From contig JAHDEZ010000007.1 in assembly GCA_020628425.1 (NCBI GenBank), positions 1 to 32,341 of the forward strand: a DNA stretch of 32,341 bases. Reading direction: 5' to 3'. Both the position numbers and the translations under genes were made by a program. The notes beneath the pieces are model-generated. The model was not told where the DNA came from and searched no databases. It saw only the letters and a program-made list of their open reading frames with translations. Numbering within the stretch: the first letter of the stretch is position 1; each line of letters opens with the position of its first letter. Shown here piece by piece: positions 1 through 9,627 of the stretch. Source of the stretch: Hellea sp. (GTDB lineage Bacteria > Pseudomonadota > Alphaproteobacteria > Caulobacterales > Maricaulaceae).

Positions 1-128
1 TTCGAAAACCCCCAAACTCTCTTTATTTTAACAATCAACTGCTAGGCACAGCTATGAGCACCTTACCTAATCGTAAATGATTTGGCTAGGCGTTAGTTCC
101 TCTTTAAGGAATAAAAATAGAAATTCAA

Positions 129-752
129 TCACTCATGTGCAGATAGGCGAAAAGGTTGCCAGTGAGACACCTCTGCGGCGTGTAACATCTCCTTATCTCC
201 TCGACTATCGCCATAGGCGTGACTGATTTTCACTGATCTTGGCGAAAATTCCGCCAGAATCCTTCTAACTTTACCAGGGCCCCATACATTCCACCCTTTG
301 ATTCTTCCAGTGCAAATGCCGTTTTCCACTTCCAGTTCTGTAGCCAGAATGTTGTGGATGTTTTGACCTTCGCCCCAGGATTTTAGGTAGGGCGTAATTG
401 ATGCACTGCATATATATAAAGACTCGCGGCTATCAGAAAGCTCATTTAGTGCCTCCTGAGCACCCGGACGAATCAACCCCGGAATCACCTCTTGGGCGAA
501 TTTTGCCGCCCTGTTTTCTATTTCCGATATTTGCTTACCCTTAAAAAACCGCGATATAACACGGTCTTTTACTCGGTTTCGGTCAATCAACCTCAGCCCA
601 TAAGCCAAAAAAGTCGGTAATAGGCTGAATATGCGCAAGATCCACCCTAAAGTTCCTGCGTAATATCGCAAAAACAAAGCGAACGTATCTTTAGTCGTAA
701 TTGTTCCGTCGAAATCGAATACGATGATTTCGTGGTCCGTTGACGCGCTCAT
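129..752 (-). CDS. HAD-superfamily subfamily IB phosphatase
   Basis: A 207-residue HAD hydrolase of the IB (phosphoserine-phosphatase-like) group, which remove phosphate from small molecules or lipid head groups. Motif I is DFDGT with the nucleophile and acid/base aspartates at D13 and D15. Motif II is the serine of CSAS (S116), motif III is K161 in GPGK, and motif IV is GDSRGD (D182, D186), so the catalytic set is complete. The IB cap lies at about residues 20-95 and contains a hydrophobic stretch at about 33-52 that may touch the membrane. The ATG start has a good GAGGAAAG ribosome site directly upstream. It is divergent from the M16 peptidase gene with about 230 bases between them. The fold is certain; the substrate cannot be told. 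Confidence 0.85.
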   Translation of the reverse strand: MSASTDHEIIVFDFDGTITTKDTFALFLRYYAGTLGWILRIFSLLPTFLAYGLRLIDRNRVKDRVISRFFKGKQISEIENRAAKFAQEVIPGLIRPGAQEALNELSDSRESLYICSASITPYLKSWGEGQNIHNILATELEVENGICTGRIKGWNVWGPGKVRRILAEFSPRSVKISHAYGDSRGDKEMLHAAEVSHWQPFRLSAHE

Positions 753-983
753 CTTTCCTCAGGGCCTTCTTTTTATAATTCTTATGGACGCCGATTTAGC
801 GCCCCTGTCCCTTCAGTCAAGCCAAAGCCGGAATCAAGGTTCTTGAGTGATTAAAATTCGAAACATGAATAAAAGCTGACAGTGCATTTTTCTCCCTAAA
901 CGCGTAATTGTGTGTTGATTTTCGGCGCCAAACGAGGTGAGAAGGTATGTGGTAAGTCATTCAAATAACTCGGAAATTTAATA

Positions 984-3821
984 ATGAACGCAATTTTCTG
1001 GAAAACACTGGTTTTATTCTCTGTGTCTCCTTTTATCCTGAGCGGATGTTCGGGCCAGCCGAAGGACGAACCGACTTATTTCAGGCATCAGCAAACAGAC
1101 CTGAGTCCGGACCCTGGAATCGTGTTTGGTCGTCTTGAAAATGGGCTGCGATATGCAGTGATGGAAAATGCAACGCCGTCAAACACAGCAAGCCTTCTTA
1201 TGAGAATAGAAACAGGTTCTATCAATGAGGCCGATGATGAACGCGGTATCGCTCATTTTCTTGAACATCTAGCTTTCAACGGTTCGCAAAATGTCCCGCC
1301 TAACGAGTTAATCCAGCGTTTGGAGCGATTTGGTTTGGCGTTTGGGCCTGATACTAATGCCTCGACCGGATTTTTTGACACGACATATCAGCTCGAACTT
1401 CCAGAAGTGAATGAGGATATTATCAATGAAGGTCTATTTATCATGCGTGAGACCGCGTCTAATCTTTTACTAGATCCAAAAGAGATAGAAAAAGAGCGCG
1501 GCGTCATCTTGGCAGAGAAAAGAGCCCGCAACAGTCCCGGTCAAAGAGCCTCAGTCGCTCAGATCGAATATTTCTTTGATGGAACGCTTTTGCCGGAAAG
1601 AATGCCGATTGGCACGGAAACTCACATTCAGTCCGTAACACAAGCACAGTTTAGAGCATTTTACAACGGCTACTACCGTCCTGAAAATACGTTCATAGTT
1701 TTGGTTGGTGACTTGGATACGAGTTATGCCTCGGAACGAATCGCCCATTTTTTCAGTGACTGGACTCCAGTAGGTGAGCCAGCAAAACCTCATGAAATTA
1801 ACACCTTGGGACCACGTTCCGCCGAAGCGGTGTATTATGCTGACTCGGAGATTCAGACCAGTATTTCGATTAATGTCATTGGAACCCCGCAGATTCGCGA
1901 CGACACACAAAAGAACCGGGAGCTTTCATATATTGACGCGCTTGGAAACCGAATTTTATCGCGCCGATTATCCCAAGTTGCTCAAACCACTGGCTCTCCG
2001 TTTATTTCAGCTGGGGCCAGCACATCAACCGCTTTTGACGCCGTTCAGATGTCATCTCTTAGCCTTTCGAGCCAGCCCGAACGCTGGGCAGATGCTCTTG
2101 CTGTTGGTGAAAAAGAGCTCAGACGAGCCTATCTTTTTGGATTTACTGAAGCTGAGCTTGACGAACAGATTGCTAATACGCGACAGACACTTAAAGTTTC
2201 CGTTGACCGCGCTGAAACGCGTCGCACGCCATCGCTTGCCCGGGGAATAATGGGCAGTATCGCCAGCGACTATGTAATGACCAGTCCAGAATTCAATCTG
2301 GAACTTTTTGATGAATATGCCGATTCGATTACGCCAGAACGTGTTCACAATGCTTTTAAAAACCACTGGGAGGGCTATGAAGAGCCACAGATTTATGTCT
2401 CGACAGCGCTCGCTATTCCAGACGCAAACTCCAGCATCATGGCGGCTTATAGAAATAGCCAATCGGTTGAGGTTGAAAAAAACGCTGAAAAGGAAAAAGT
2501 TGACTTTGCATATTCAGAATTCGGCCCTGCGGGAGCAGTTAAGTCACGGGCAACCGTAGAAGATCTGGATTTTGAGCAATTGGTCTTTGAAAACGGCGTT
2601 CGGCTTAATCTCAAACAGACTGATTTCCAGAAAGGCACTATATCTATCGACATTGCCTATGGGAAAGGCGAGTTGTTTTTACCTGAAAACGGGCAGGGCC
2701 TGCGCTGGCTGTTGGGGAATGCCATGTCTATGGGGGGGCTCAAGGCGCACTCCGCCGATGAATTGACTTCAATCATGGCGGGGAAGACAGTTGGCGCCGG
2801 ACATAATATGGGGACGCGGCAAATGTTTATGAGTGGCAGAACCACTCAGGATGATTTACGGACCCAAATGAATTTGATGATGGCTTATTACCTGGAGCCC
2901 GGTTTTAGAGAAGAGGCCAAGGCAAGATATGATAAGTGGATCAACTCTTTTTATCCAACAATTGACTCAACACCCAGCGGGGTCGCTTCAAGAGACCTAG
3001 AGCGGCTCATTCGCAATAATAATCCTCGATTTGGCATTCCCCAGGAGAAAACACTGCGGGATACGACGCTGGAACAAGTTTCAAATTGGCTGAGTGTAAC
3101 AAAAAGGGAGCAGGTTATTGAAATTGGTGTTGTTGGCGACTTCGATAAAGAGGCCGTAATTGCTGAAATTGCGCGCACTTTTGGAACCTTGCCTCAGGTT
3201 GAGGAGGCAGCACCTGTTGCGCCCCCTGAAATGATTAAACTTGAATTTGCTGAGGGCGGCGGCCGGCCCATAACTTTGACCCATGCTGGGGAAAAGAATA
3301 CCGCGCTATTAAGGGTTTATTGGCCGTCACCAGATGGTCGTGATGACATGGTCCTGCGTCGTGTTAATGTCCTGCGGGCTATGTTTAAAATTCGTATGAC
3401 GGATGTCCTAAGGGAGGAATTGGGCGCATCTTATTCGCCAACAGCTTTTAACACAGCGCCTCGTACCTATCCAAATTTTGGCTATTTTGCGGCTTCATTA
3501 GAGATAAACCCTTTTGATATTGCCAAAGCAGAGGCCCGTATTCATGCCTTGGCAGAAGAATTTAGAGCCGGAGACATCGAAACGGATTTATTTGAGAGGG
3601 CGATTTCTCCTATTAGGGAATCGATAGAGGAAACACTAGAAAGCAATGCATATTGGATGAATATCATTTCAAGGTCTCAAACCGATCCCGAAATTGTCGA
3701 TCGACACCGTCGTCGGGATGCTGCCTACCGGGAGATGACTTTTGAAGACGTTATTGCCGTTGCGCCATCAATTTTTGATCGTAGTGACGCAGTCGTCTAT
3801 CATATCGTACCAGAGCCCTAG
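984..3821 (+). CDS. M16 family zinc metallopeptidase, lipoprotein
   Basis: A 945-residue insulinase-like (M16) peptidase, a size fitting the two-lobe, pitrilysin-like arrangement. The N-terminus is a lipoprotein signal with lipobox LSGC (C22), so it is expected to be anchored at the periplasmic face of a membrane. The inverted zinc motif HFLEH is at H91, E94 and H95. The distal glutamate ligand expected about 75 residues later falls in the [10 protein letters not shown] stretch near residues 170-180. The second lobe, from about residue 540, lacks this motif, as usual for the non-catalytic half. The ribosome site is weak, but the start gives a complete signal peptide. M16 enzymes degrade short unfolded peptides. 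It lies about 100 bases upstream of sdhB without obvious functional connection. Confidence 0.92.
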   Translation: MNAIFWKTLVLFSVSPFILSGCSGQPKDEPTYFRHQQTDLSPDPGIVFGRLENGLRYAVMENATPSNTASLLMRIETGSINEADDERGIAHFLEHLAFNGSQNVPPNELIQRLERFGLAFGPDTNASTGFFDTTYQLELPEVNEDIINEGLFIMRETASNLLLDPKEIEKERGVILAEKRARNSPGQRASVAQIEYFFDGTLLPERMPIGTETHIQSVTQAQFRAFYNGYYRPENTFIVLVGDLDTSYASERIAHFFSDWTPVGEPAKPHEINTLGPRSAEAVYYADSEIQTSISINVIGTPQIRDDTQKNRELSYIDALGNRILSRRLSQVAQTTGSPFISAGASTSTAFDAVQMSSLSLSSQPERWADALAVGEKELRRAYLFGFTEAELDEQIANTRQTLKVSVDRAETRRTPSLARGIMGSIASDYVMTSPEFNLELFDEYADSITPERVHNAFKNHWEGYEEPQIYVSTALAIPDANSSIMAAYRNSQSVEVEKNAEKEKVDFAYSEFGPAGAVKSRATVEDLDFEQLVFENGVRLNLKQTDFQKGTISIDIAYGKGELFLPENGQGLRWLLGNAMSMGGLKAHSADELTSIMAGKTVGAGHNMGTRQMFMSGRTTQDDLRTQMNLMMAYYLEPGFREEAKARYDKWINSFYPTIDSTPSGVASRDLERLIRNNNPRFGIPQEKTLRDTTLEQVSNWLSVTKREQVIEIGVVGDFDKEAVIAEIARTFGTLPQVEEAAPVAPPEMIKLEFAEGGGRPITLTHAGEKNTALLRVYWPSPDGRDDMVLRRVNVLRAMFKIRMTDVLREELGASYSPTAFNTAPRTYPNFGYFAASLEINPFDIAKAEARIHALAEEFRAGDIETDLFERAISPIRESIEETLESNAYWMNIISRSQTDPEIVDRHRRRDAAYREMTFEDVIAVAPSIFDRSDAVVYHIVPEP

Positions 3822-3922
3822 TCCGAAGCCGCGACAAAATTGGTCATATTGATAGAAATTTAAGCCTTCGCTTTCAGGAGAGCGATGATTATAACAATGA
3901 AATCACATTCAAGGATTCTGGC

Positions 3923-4702
3923 ATGGTTCAGCTGACGCTTCCAAAAAATTCAAAACTGTCGAAAGGCAAGGATTGGCCGGCAATTTCCGGTGCGAAACGC
4001 GTCAAAACGTTTAAAATCTATCGTTTTGATCCGGCTGACGGGCAGGGACCGCGTTGGGATACCTATAAAATTGACTTGGATGATTGCGGCCCTATGGTTT
4101 TAGACGCCCTTATCAAGATCAAAAACGAAGTTGACCCATCACTGGCCTTCCGACGTTCTTGTAGAGAAGGGGTTTGCGGTTCCTGCGCAATGAATATTGG
4201 CGGTCGCAACACATTAGCCTGCACCAAAGGTATTGATGAGGTTGGAAGTAGTACTATTACAATTAGCCCTTTGCCTCACATGCCAGTTGTCAGAGACCTA
4301 GTGCCAGATTTATCGCAGTTTTATGCTCAATATGCTGAAATTCAGCCTTGGCTGCAAACCAGTGAGGCCGCTCCTAAAGGGGAGCATAAGCAGACTATCG
4401 ATGATCGGGACAAGCTCAACGGCTTATATGAGTGCATCTTGTGTGCATCCTGCTCAACCAGTTGTCCGAGTTATTGGTGGAACGGCGATCGTTATTTGGG
4501 GCCGGCCGCACTTTTACAAGCTTATCGCTGGCTAATCGATAGCCGCGACGGCGCCACGAATGAACGCCTCGACGCCCTTGAGGATCCATTTAAGCTTTAC
4601 AGATGCCATACGATCATGAACTGCGCGAATGTTTGCCCAAAGGGTCTCAATCCGGCCAAGGCTATCGCTGAGGTCAAAAAGATGATGGTCGAGCGGGCCT
4701 AA
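3923..4702 (+). CDS. sdhB: Succinate dehydrogenase iron-sulfur subunit
   Basis: A 259-residue iron-sulfur subunit of succinate dehydrogenase (complex II), which carries electrons from the FAD subunit to ubiquinone at the inner membrane. The 2Fe-2S ligands are C80, C85, C88 and C100 in CREGVCGSC and the later TLAC. The C-terminal clusters are served by C171, C174, C177 and C181 ([11 protein letters not shown]) and C228, C234 and C238, matching the 4Fe-4S and 3Fe-4S pattern. An AAGGA ribosome site lies 7 bases before the ATG. The sdhC, sdhD and sdhA genes are not adjacent; the upstream gene is an M16 peptidase, so this sdhB is separated from the usual operon. Its stop codon overlaps that of the convergent kynureninase gene. 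Confidence 0.97.
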   Translation: MVQLTLPKNSKLSKGKDWPAISGAKRVKTFKIYRFDPADGQGPRWDTYKIDLDDCGPMVLDALIKIKNEVDPSLAFRRSCREGVCGSCAMNIGGRNTLACTKGIDEVGSSTITISPLPHMPVVRDLVPDLSQFYAQYAEIQPWLQTSEAAPKGEHKQTIDDRDKLNGLYECILCASCSTSCPSYWWNGDRYLGPAALLQAYRWLIDSRDGATNERLDALEDPFKLYRCHTIMNCANVCPKGLNPAKAIAEVKKMMVERA

Positions 4703-5934
4703 GTTACTCTACTTAACTTGAAATATTCCGGCTTATCCCATTGTTTTTTAAGTATTATTTCACCAAGCGTGTGCATGCAATCCCAGATGTCGACATAACG
4801 GATAAATAGTGGTGAACATCCAAAACGGATGGTTGATGGTGTTCGAAAGTCTGTATGAAACCCTCTAGCGTGCAAAGTACGAGATACAGGGTAAGCGTTC
4901 TCTATCTCAATACTCACATGTCCGCCGCGTAGCTTCCTGTTGACCGGAGAGGTTACGCTAAGACCTTGCTTGTGAGCAAAATGAACACACATATCCCCAA
5001 GGCGACCCGCTTTTGCCTCAAGCTCCTTGATTTTTATGCCCTTAAAACACTCTAGAGCCCCCTTGAGAGCGCTCAGAGACAAAATGGGCGGCGTACCAGA
5101 AGCAAAGCCGGAAACGCCCTGAGCGGCCGAATATGAGCCCTCAAAGGCAAAAGGGCGTGCATGTCCCATCCAACCCGGTAAAGGCGTTGTAATCTTTCCG
5201 TGCAATTGTTCGGATATATAGACAAATGCGGGTGCGCCTGGGCCTGCATTTAGGTATTTATAGGTACACCCAGAAGCCAGCTGGGCGCCGATGGCCGCTA
5301 GCTCCAATTCAATTACCCCTGTCGCATGCGATAGATCCCAAATGATAATTGCACCTGATTTGCGGGCTTTTTCTTCATAGCGTGCCATGTCGACCCGGCG
5401 ACTTGTCCGAAAGCAGACAGCGCTTTTAATATAAATACCCCCCGAGGAGAGAGCTTTGGATTGTTCCAAAGCGTTTATTCGATGACAAGGAATGTCTTTT
5501 AGTATTGCTACGCTGTCGGCCATATACTGATCTGTCGGAAATTCATCGGTGTCGATATAGAGAACCTTTTTCTTAGCCATTGGAAGTGCAGCCATTGCTA
5601 GCTTAAACAGGTTGATCGAAACAGTATCAGTAACCATGACCTCGGACGGATTTACGCCGATAAAACGCGCTAAAACGTCTCCGACTGTTTTTGCCATATC
5701 GAACCAACTTGCCGTGTTCCAAGAGCCTACTAAACCATTTGTCCACTCTTCACGCAGGCAATTCTCCGTTGCCTGTATGGCGTTTAAGCTTGCAGGCCCT
5801 AAAGAATGGCCAACAAGATAGACAACATTCTCTGGTATTAAAAATCGTGGACGCGCGGACCGTAACAGGTCTTCATCGTCCAACTGAATTGCATCGTCTC
5901 TAGTATTTGGGAAATCCATATGTTGCTTTTGCAT
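4699..5934 (-). CDS. kynU: Kynureninase
   Basis: A 411-residue PLP enzyme of fold type I that matches kynureninase, which splits kynurenine to anthranilate and alanine (or 3-hydroxykynurenine to 3-hydroxyanthranilate). Recognisable parts are YLVGHSLGP near residues 39-47, the substrate-pocket stretch around residues 65-80 ([14 protein letters not shown]), IDTDEFPTD at about 127-135, WDLSHATG with D200 and H203 near PLP, and [11 protein letters not shown] with the Schiff-base lysine K226. The distal FASGTPPIL motif is also present. It is cytosolic. No clear ribosome site precedes the ATG; an alternative ATG at codon 6 is no better. It is divergent from the probable formamidase gene, 53 bases away, which supports a kynurenine role. 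Its stop overlaps the sdhB stop. Confidence 0.93.
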   Translation of the reverse strand: MQKQHMDFPNTRDDAIQLDDEDLLRSARPRFLIPENVVYLVGHSLGPASLNAIQATENCLREEWTNGLVGSWNTASWFDMAKTVGDVLARFIGVNPSEVMVTDTVSINLFKLAMAALPMAKKKVLYIDTDEFPTDQYMADSVAILKDIPCHRINALEQSKALSSGGIYIKSAVCFRTSRRVDMARYEEKARKSGAIIIWDLSHATGVIELELAAIGAQLASGCTYKYLNAGPGAPAFVYISEQLHGKITTPLPGWMGHARPFAFEGSYSAAQGVSGFASGTPPILSLSALKGALECFKGIKIKELEAKAGRLGDMCVHFAHKQGLSVTSPVNRKLRGGHVSIEIENAYPVSRTLHARGFHTDFRTPSTIRFGCSPLFIRYVDIWDCMHTLGEIILKKQWDKPEYFKLSRVT

Positions 5935-5987
5935 TATGGAGGAATAGAAGACTAGTAAAATAACGCAGAAACAAAAATTGTAAGCTT

Positions 5988-6845
5988 ATGACTGGAAATT
6001 CTGAGACAATGGTATGGGCAGATTTGAAATCTCGTGACTTGCCGTCTCCAAATGTCATAATTCCGTATGGTCATCGCGATTATCAACTGATTGATTTATG
6101 GCTGCCTGCGGATAAAGGGCCCCATCCAGTCGTAATAATGGTTCATGGAGGTTGCTGGCAAAAGTCAATTGCCGACCGCACTTTGATGAATTACGCCGCA
6201 AGTTCACTTCGAGAAGCAGGCTTGGCAGTTTGGAATATTGAATATCCGGGCGTTGATGAAGACGGCGGTGGGTACCCAGGAACATTCAATAATGTGGCGA
6301 AGGCAGCAAACTTTATGCATTCATTTTGCCATGTATACCACCTCGATATGGGCAGGGTAGCAGGGTTTGGTCATTCCGCTGGTGGGCACCTTATGACCTG
6401 GTATGCGGCTTCTCCTAATTTATCAGTTCAGTCACAGATATCTTGTCGACGTGAAATATGTATGCGCGGCGTCATTAATTCCGGAGGGCTCGCTGACCTG
6501 AAGGCTTCGGAGTCTGTAACTTTGTCCTCATGCTTAGCGGATATCAAACCTTTGCTCACAGGCCCCCCTACCAGAGACCGTCCTGATCCATTATCTGATA
6601 CGTCAAGTGACCGTTTATTGCCAACGGATGTTAAAATTGTCAGCATCAATGGTGATAAAGATGAAATAGCTCCACCACATCTTGGTGAAAGTTTCACAGC
6701 AAATGCGAAGGCAAAAGGCAATGACGCGGAATTTCATAATATTCCCCATGAAGGCCATGTAGAACTGATTTCCCCTGGTACCAAATCCTTCACGAAACAG
6801 CTTGAGATTTTAATCGGCATGCTCGCTGTGAATTGTTCATCGTAG
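5988..6845 (+). CDS. Alpha/beta hydrolase, probable kynurenine formamidase (HGGxW type)
   Basis: A 285-residue alpha/beta hydrolase. It has HGGCW at residues 53-57, the HGGxW signature known from the eukaryote-type arylformamidases (AFMID/BNA7). The nucleophile elbow is GHSAGG (S130), an acid is available in GDKDE (D222 or D224), and H256 in HEGHVE is the likely catalytic histidine. There is no signal peptide. This family hydrolyses N-formylkynurenine to kynurenine and formate, the step before kynureninase. The gene is divergent from kynU with a 53-base shared spacer, which strengthens the assignment. It is not the metal-dependent cyclase-like KynB common in bacteria. A general carboxylesterase cannot be excluded on sequence alone. 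No strong ribosome site is seen before the ATG. Confidence 0.78.
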   Translation: MTGNSETMVWADLKSRDLPSPNVIIPYGHRDYQLIDLWLPADKGPHPVVIMVHGGCWQKSIADRTLMNYAASSLREAGLAVWNIEYPGVDEDGGGYPGTFNNVAKAANFMHSFCHVYHLDMGRVAGFGHSAGGHLMTWYAASPNLSVQSQISCRREICMRGVINSGGLADLKASESVTLSSCLADIKPLLTGPPTRDRPDPLSDTSSDRLLPTDVKIVSINGDKDEIAPPHLGESFTANAKAKGNDAEFHNIPHEGHVELISPGTKSFTKQLEILIGMLAVNCSS

Positions 6846-7043
6846 AAACTGCGAAAGCCTGAAATAATTAACATTTAAATTCATCGGGCTAAGATTTATT
6901 TACGGTTTAGAAACCAATCTTGCGGTGAATTTTAATATTCTTGGCTCGTTTTGGTTCAACTTCTCCTCTGAAGCGAATATGCTAATTTACGTAAGTTTTA
7001 CAAGAACTTGGTAGGGTCCACCCAAGCAATAAGAGGTTGGGCC

Positions 7044-8279
7044 ATGGTGGATTTTACGGCAAGAGACAGGTTAAAGCTACTTTTGGGTGGTGGCACACTA
7101 ATGTTAACGGCCTGCGGCGGCGGGGGAAGTAGCAGTTCTTCCTCTGGTGCATTTAATGGAAAACCCGGTAATCCACCACCTCCTCCACCTCCTCCACCTC
7201 CTCCACCACCTCCTCCTCCTCCGTCGGCAGGGACCAGGTCTCCGGTGAACGGGATGCTTCGCGACACTTATCGAAACAATTTCAAAATCGGTGCTGCGGT
7301 GAATCACCAACAGGTGGATAACCGAAACCTTTCTGCGCAAATTGCAGCGGAACAATTCAACTCAATTACGCCTGAGTGGGAATTGAAGCCATCAGTCATA
7401 TCCCCACAAAAGGGCGTATATGATTTTAGCTCAGGTGACCGTGTTGTTGATTGGGCTTTGGAAAATGGGATGGCCGTAAGAGGTCATGCTCTGCTTTGGC
7501 ACGCATCAACTCCCCATCATTTCCTTGAGGGAAATCGCGAAGATATAAAATTGCGCCTCGAGGATTATATCTGGCGGGTTATGGACCATTACCGAGGACG
7601 AATTCATCTCTGGGATGTTGTCAATGAAGTTGTCTCTCCGGATATCTACCGGGGTAATGACGGCATTGGCCCCGATCGCCGTAGCAATTGGTATAATGCC
7701 GTCGGTAATACCGACTATATAGATTGGGCGTTCCACGCCGCGAGAGCCGCTGATCCGAATGTTCAACTGTTTATAAACGAATATGACACTGAAACCCCTT
7801 TGAAACGCCAGTGGTTGATTGAAATTCTGCAAGGTATGAAACAACGCGGCGTTCCCTTTGACGGTGTCGGACACCAAATGCACATGTTTTATGACACAGA
7901 TTTCAATGAGGCTTTGGCTGCCATTGATGCGGTGGATAATGAATATTTGGGTCTAATCAATCATGTGACAGAAATCGACGTCAGCGTCTATCATGATCCT
8001 GGTTCATGCTGGGAGCAGGGCACTCACTGTGACTCCGATTATGGTCCTGACTTGCCCGAGAACGTAGCGTTTGAGCAAGCTAGACTTATCAAAAATCTTA
8101 TGGATGGCCTAGTTCAACGCTCTTCTGTTGAATCAGTATCATTTTGGGGAGTTCGGGATGGTGATAGCTGGCTCAACACATCGCCCGTAGAGCGGTATAA
8201 TCACCCATTGCTTTTTGACAGGGATGGTAATGCCAAGCATATGTTCCACGGCATCACAGATCCAAACTATTTGGCTTAG
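7044..8279 (+). CDS. GH10 endo-1,4-beta-xylanase lipoprotein (copy A)
   Basis: A 411-residue family 10 glycoside hydrolase that should cut the beta-1,4 backbone of xylan. The acid/base glutamate is E195 in WDVVNEV and the nucleophile is E310 in TEIDVS. Other GH10 marks are WELKP near residue 112, RGHALLWH, and DGVGHQMH. The N-terminus has a short basic and hydrophobic segment with lipobox LTAC (C24), then a Gly/Ser stretch, then 17 consecutive prolines as a rigid spacer before the catalytic domain. I chose the ATG at 7044 because an AGAGG site lies 7 bases upstream and because the N-terminus then aligns with copy B; a longer TTG start at 7008 is less likely. A cysteine pair in SCWEQGTHC near the C-terminus is conserved in copy B. 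Confidence 0.93.
   Translation: MVDFTARDRLKLLLGGGTLMLTACGGGGSSSSSSGAFNGKPGNPPPPPPPPPPPPPPPPPSAGTRSPVNGMLRDTYRNNFKIGAAVNHQQVDNRNLSAQIAAEQFNSITPEWELKPSVISPQKGVYDFSSGDRVVDWALENGMAVRGHALLWHASTPHHFLEGNREDIKLRLEDYIWRVMDHYRGRIHLWDVVNEVVSPDIYRGNDGIGPDRRSNWYNAVGNTDYIDWAFHAARAADPNVQLFINEYDTETPLKRQWLIEILQGMKQRGVPFDGVGHQMHMFYDTDFNEALAAIDAVDNEYLGLINHVTEIDVSVYHDPGSCWEQGTHCDSDYGPDLPENVAFEQARLIKNLMDGLVQRSSVESVSFWGVRDGDSWLNTSPVERYNHPLLFDRDGNAKHMFHGITDPNYLA
7173..7223 (+). repeat. CCN codon repeat encoding 17 prolines
   Basis: Seventeen consecutive proline codons, mostly alternating CCT and CCA, lie between the lipid anchor and the catalytic domain of GH10 copy A. The near-perfect CCTCCA period makes it a microsatellite that may change length by slippage in steps of three or six bases without breaking the frame. 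A tract this long is expected to need elongation factor P for translation. Confidence 0.95.
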
Positions 8280-8343
8280 TCCCTGATTACACGGTTAATT
8301 TACTTATTACTGGTAAGGTCCTGCCATAATAAAAGAGGTCATA

Positions 8344-9567
8344 ATGGTGGATATTTCAGCCCGAGAAAGGCTTAGATTGCTATTGGGAAGTGGAGCATTC
8401 GTTCTCACTGGATGTGGTGGCGGTGGCAATAATCCGCCATCGTCAGGCAGTATTTTTCAAGGGGGCGGTGGAAACCCACCTCCACCTCCACCTCCACCTC
8501 CGCCGCCTCCACCAAGCGGCAACACAGAGCTGGTTCCCGGTTTATTGCGGGACACCTTCCGGAACAACTTCACAGTCGGAACGGCATTATCAAACCAACG
8601 AGTCGACGCAATGGACCCGTCGGCGCAGCTAGCTTTAGAGCAGTATTCAAGTATTACGCCGGAATGGGAACTTAAGCCCGATGTTATTCAGCCAGAACCG
8701 GGCGTTTATAACTTCTCAGAGGGTGACCGTGTCGTTGATTGGGCATTGGAAAACGGCATGGAAGTCCGAGGTCACGCGCTTGTTTGGCATGAATCAATGC
8801 CAGCTCATTTTTATCAAGGGACTCCTGTTGAAATCCGGTCGCGATTGGAAGAGTATGTTACGACTGTAGTTGATTATTTCAGAGGCCGCGTAACCGCTTG
8901 GGATGTTGTCAACGAAGTAGTTTCTGCCGATGTTTACCGAGGTGCCGACGGTATAGGGCCTGACCGACGCAGCGAAATGTTTAATGCGATTGGGAGCGCC
9001 GATTATATCGATTGGGCCTTCAGGGCCGCGCGGGCAGCGGATCCGGCCGCACTGTTGTTTATCAGTGAATATGACACAGAAACTCAACTCAAACGCGACT
9101 GGCTTATTGAAATCCTAAGGCGCTTGAATTCGCGTGGAGTTCCAATTGACGGTGTTGGACATCAGTTCCATTTTTTCCTGGATACAGACCCCAATCAGGC
9201 CCTTGCCGCTATAGACGCCGTTGATAATGAGTTTCTGGGTCTTATAAATCACGCAACTGAAATTGATGTATCATTTTATAGGGATCCGGGTGAGTGCTGG
9301 CAAAGCAGGACCAATTGCCTGGCGGATCTCGGGGTCGCCCCACCACCGGAAATGCTGGCGCAACAGGCACGGCTTTTAAGGGATTTGTTTGATGGGCTCG
9401 TTATGCGCTCATCAGTTGAATCGGTCTCTTTTTGGGGTGTGCGTGATAGTGATAGCTGGCTTAACTCATCTCCTGTTGAAAGGACAAATTACCCGCTACT
9501 GTTTGACAGAGACGCTCAGCCAAAACCCGTTTTCCACGCAATTACTGATCCTAATTACGAGATATAG
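8344..9567 (+). CDS. GH10 endo-1,4-beta-xylanase lipoprotein (copy B)
   Basis: A 407-residue paralogue of the gene just upstream, 64 bases after its stop. The acid/base residue is E191 in WDVVNEV and the nucleophile is E306 in TEIDVS; the WELKP and RGHALVWH motifs are kept. The N-terminus reads like copy A, with lipobox LTGC (C24), a glycine-rich segment and 13 prolines. An AGAGGT ribosome site lies just before the ATG. The copies are clearly similar along their whole length but differ at many positions, so the duplication is not recent and both appear intact. Differences cluster in substrate-side loops, for example HQMHMFYD in A against HQFHFFLD in B, which could tune chain-length or side-chain preference. 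Both are probably co-transcribed and surface-exposed or periplasmic. Confidence 0.93.
   Translation: MVDISARERLRLLLGSGAFVLTGCGGGGNNPPSSGSIFQGGGGNPPPPPPPPPPPPPSGNTELVPGLLRDTFRNNFTVGTALSNQRVDAMDPSAQLALEQYSSITPEWELKPDVIQPEPGVYNFSEGDRVVDWALENGMEVRGHALVWHESMPAHFYQGTPVEIRSRLEEYVTTVVDYFRGRVTAWDVVNEVVSADVYRGADGIGPDRRSEMFNAIGSADYIDWAFRAARAADPAALLFISEYDTETQLKRDWLIEILRRLNSRGVPIDGVGHQFHFFLDTDPNQALAAIDAVDNEFLGLINHATEIDVSFYRDPGECWQSRTNCLADLGVAPPPEMLAQQARLLRDLFDGLVMRSSVESVSFWGVRDSDSWLNSSPVERTNYPLLFDRDAQPKPVFHAITDPNYEI
8476..8514 (+). repeat. CCN codon repeat encoding 13 prolines
   Basis: Thirteen consecutive proline codons (CCA/CCT alternating, then CCG, CCT and CCA) sit at the same place as the 17-proline tract in copy A. 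The two tracts differ in length and codon pattern, consistent with independent slippage after gene duplication. Confidence 0.95.
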
Positions 9568-9627
9568 AATTTTCGTGTTTTGACTTCACATCTGTTGCGG
9601 CGTAATGCAGCGATAGCAGGAGGGGTT

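Noticed and set aside
1..128. Search for a gene or terminator at the left edge
   Set aside because: Only a 5-base-pair stem near 97-111 was seen, on the wrong side of a T run to end the HAD gene; nothing else is supported.
6856..6890. Weak inverted repeat after the formamidase gene as a terminator
   Set aside because: The stem is 7 pairs with one G-U and a 21-base loop, and no clean U tract follows.
7008..7043. Longer TTG start for GH10 copy A
   Set aside because: The ATG at 7044 has a good ribosome site and aligns exactly with the start of copy B.
6998..7355. Two reverse frames rich in glycine or arginine opposite the polyproline tract
   Set aside because: They are simply the antisense of the CCN repeat in GH10 copy A.
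7173..8514. Regular short repeats considered as a CRISPR-like array
   Set aside because: They are coding proline triplets within two genes, with no spacers.
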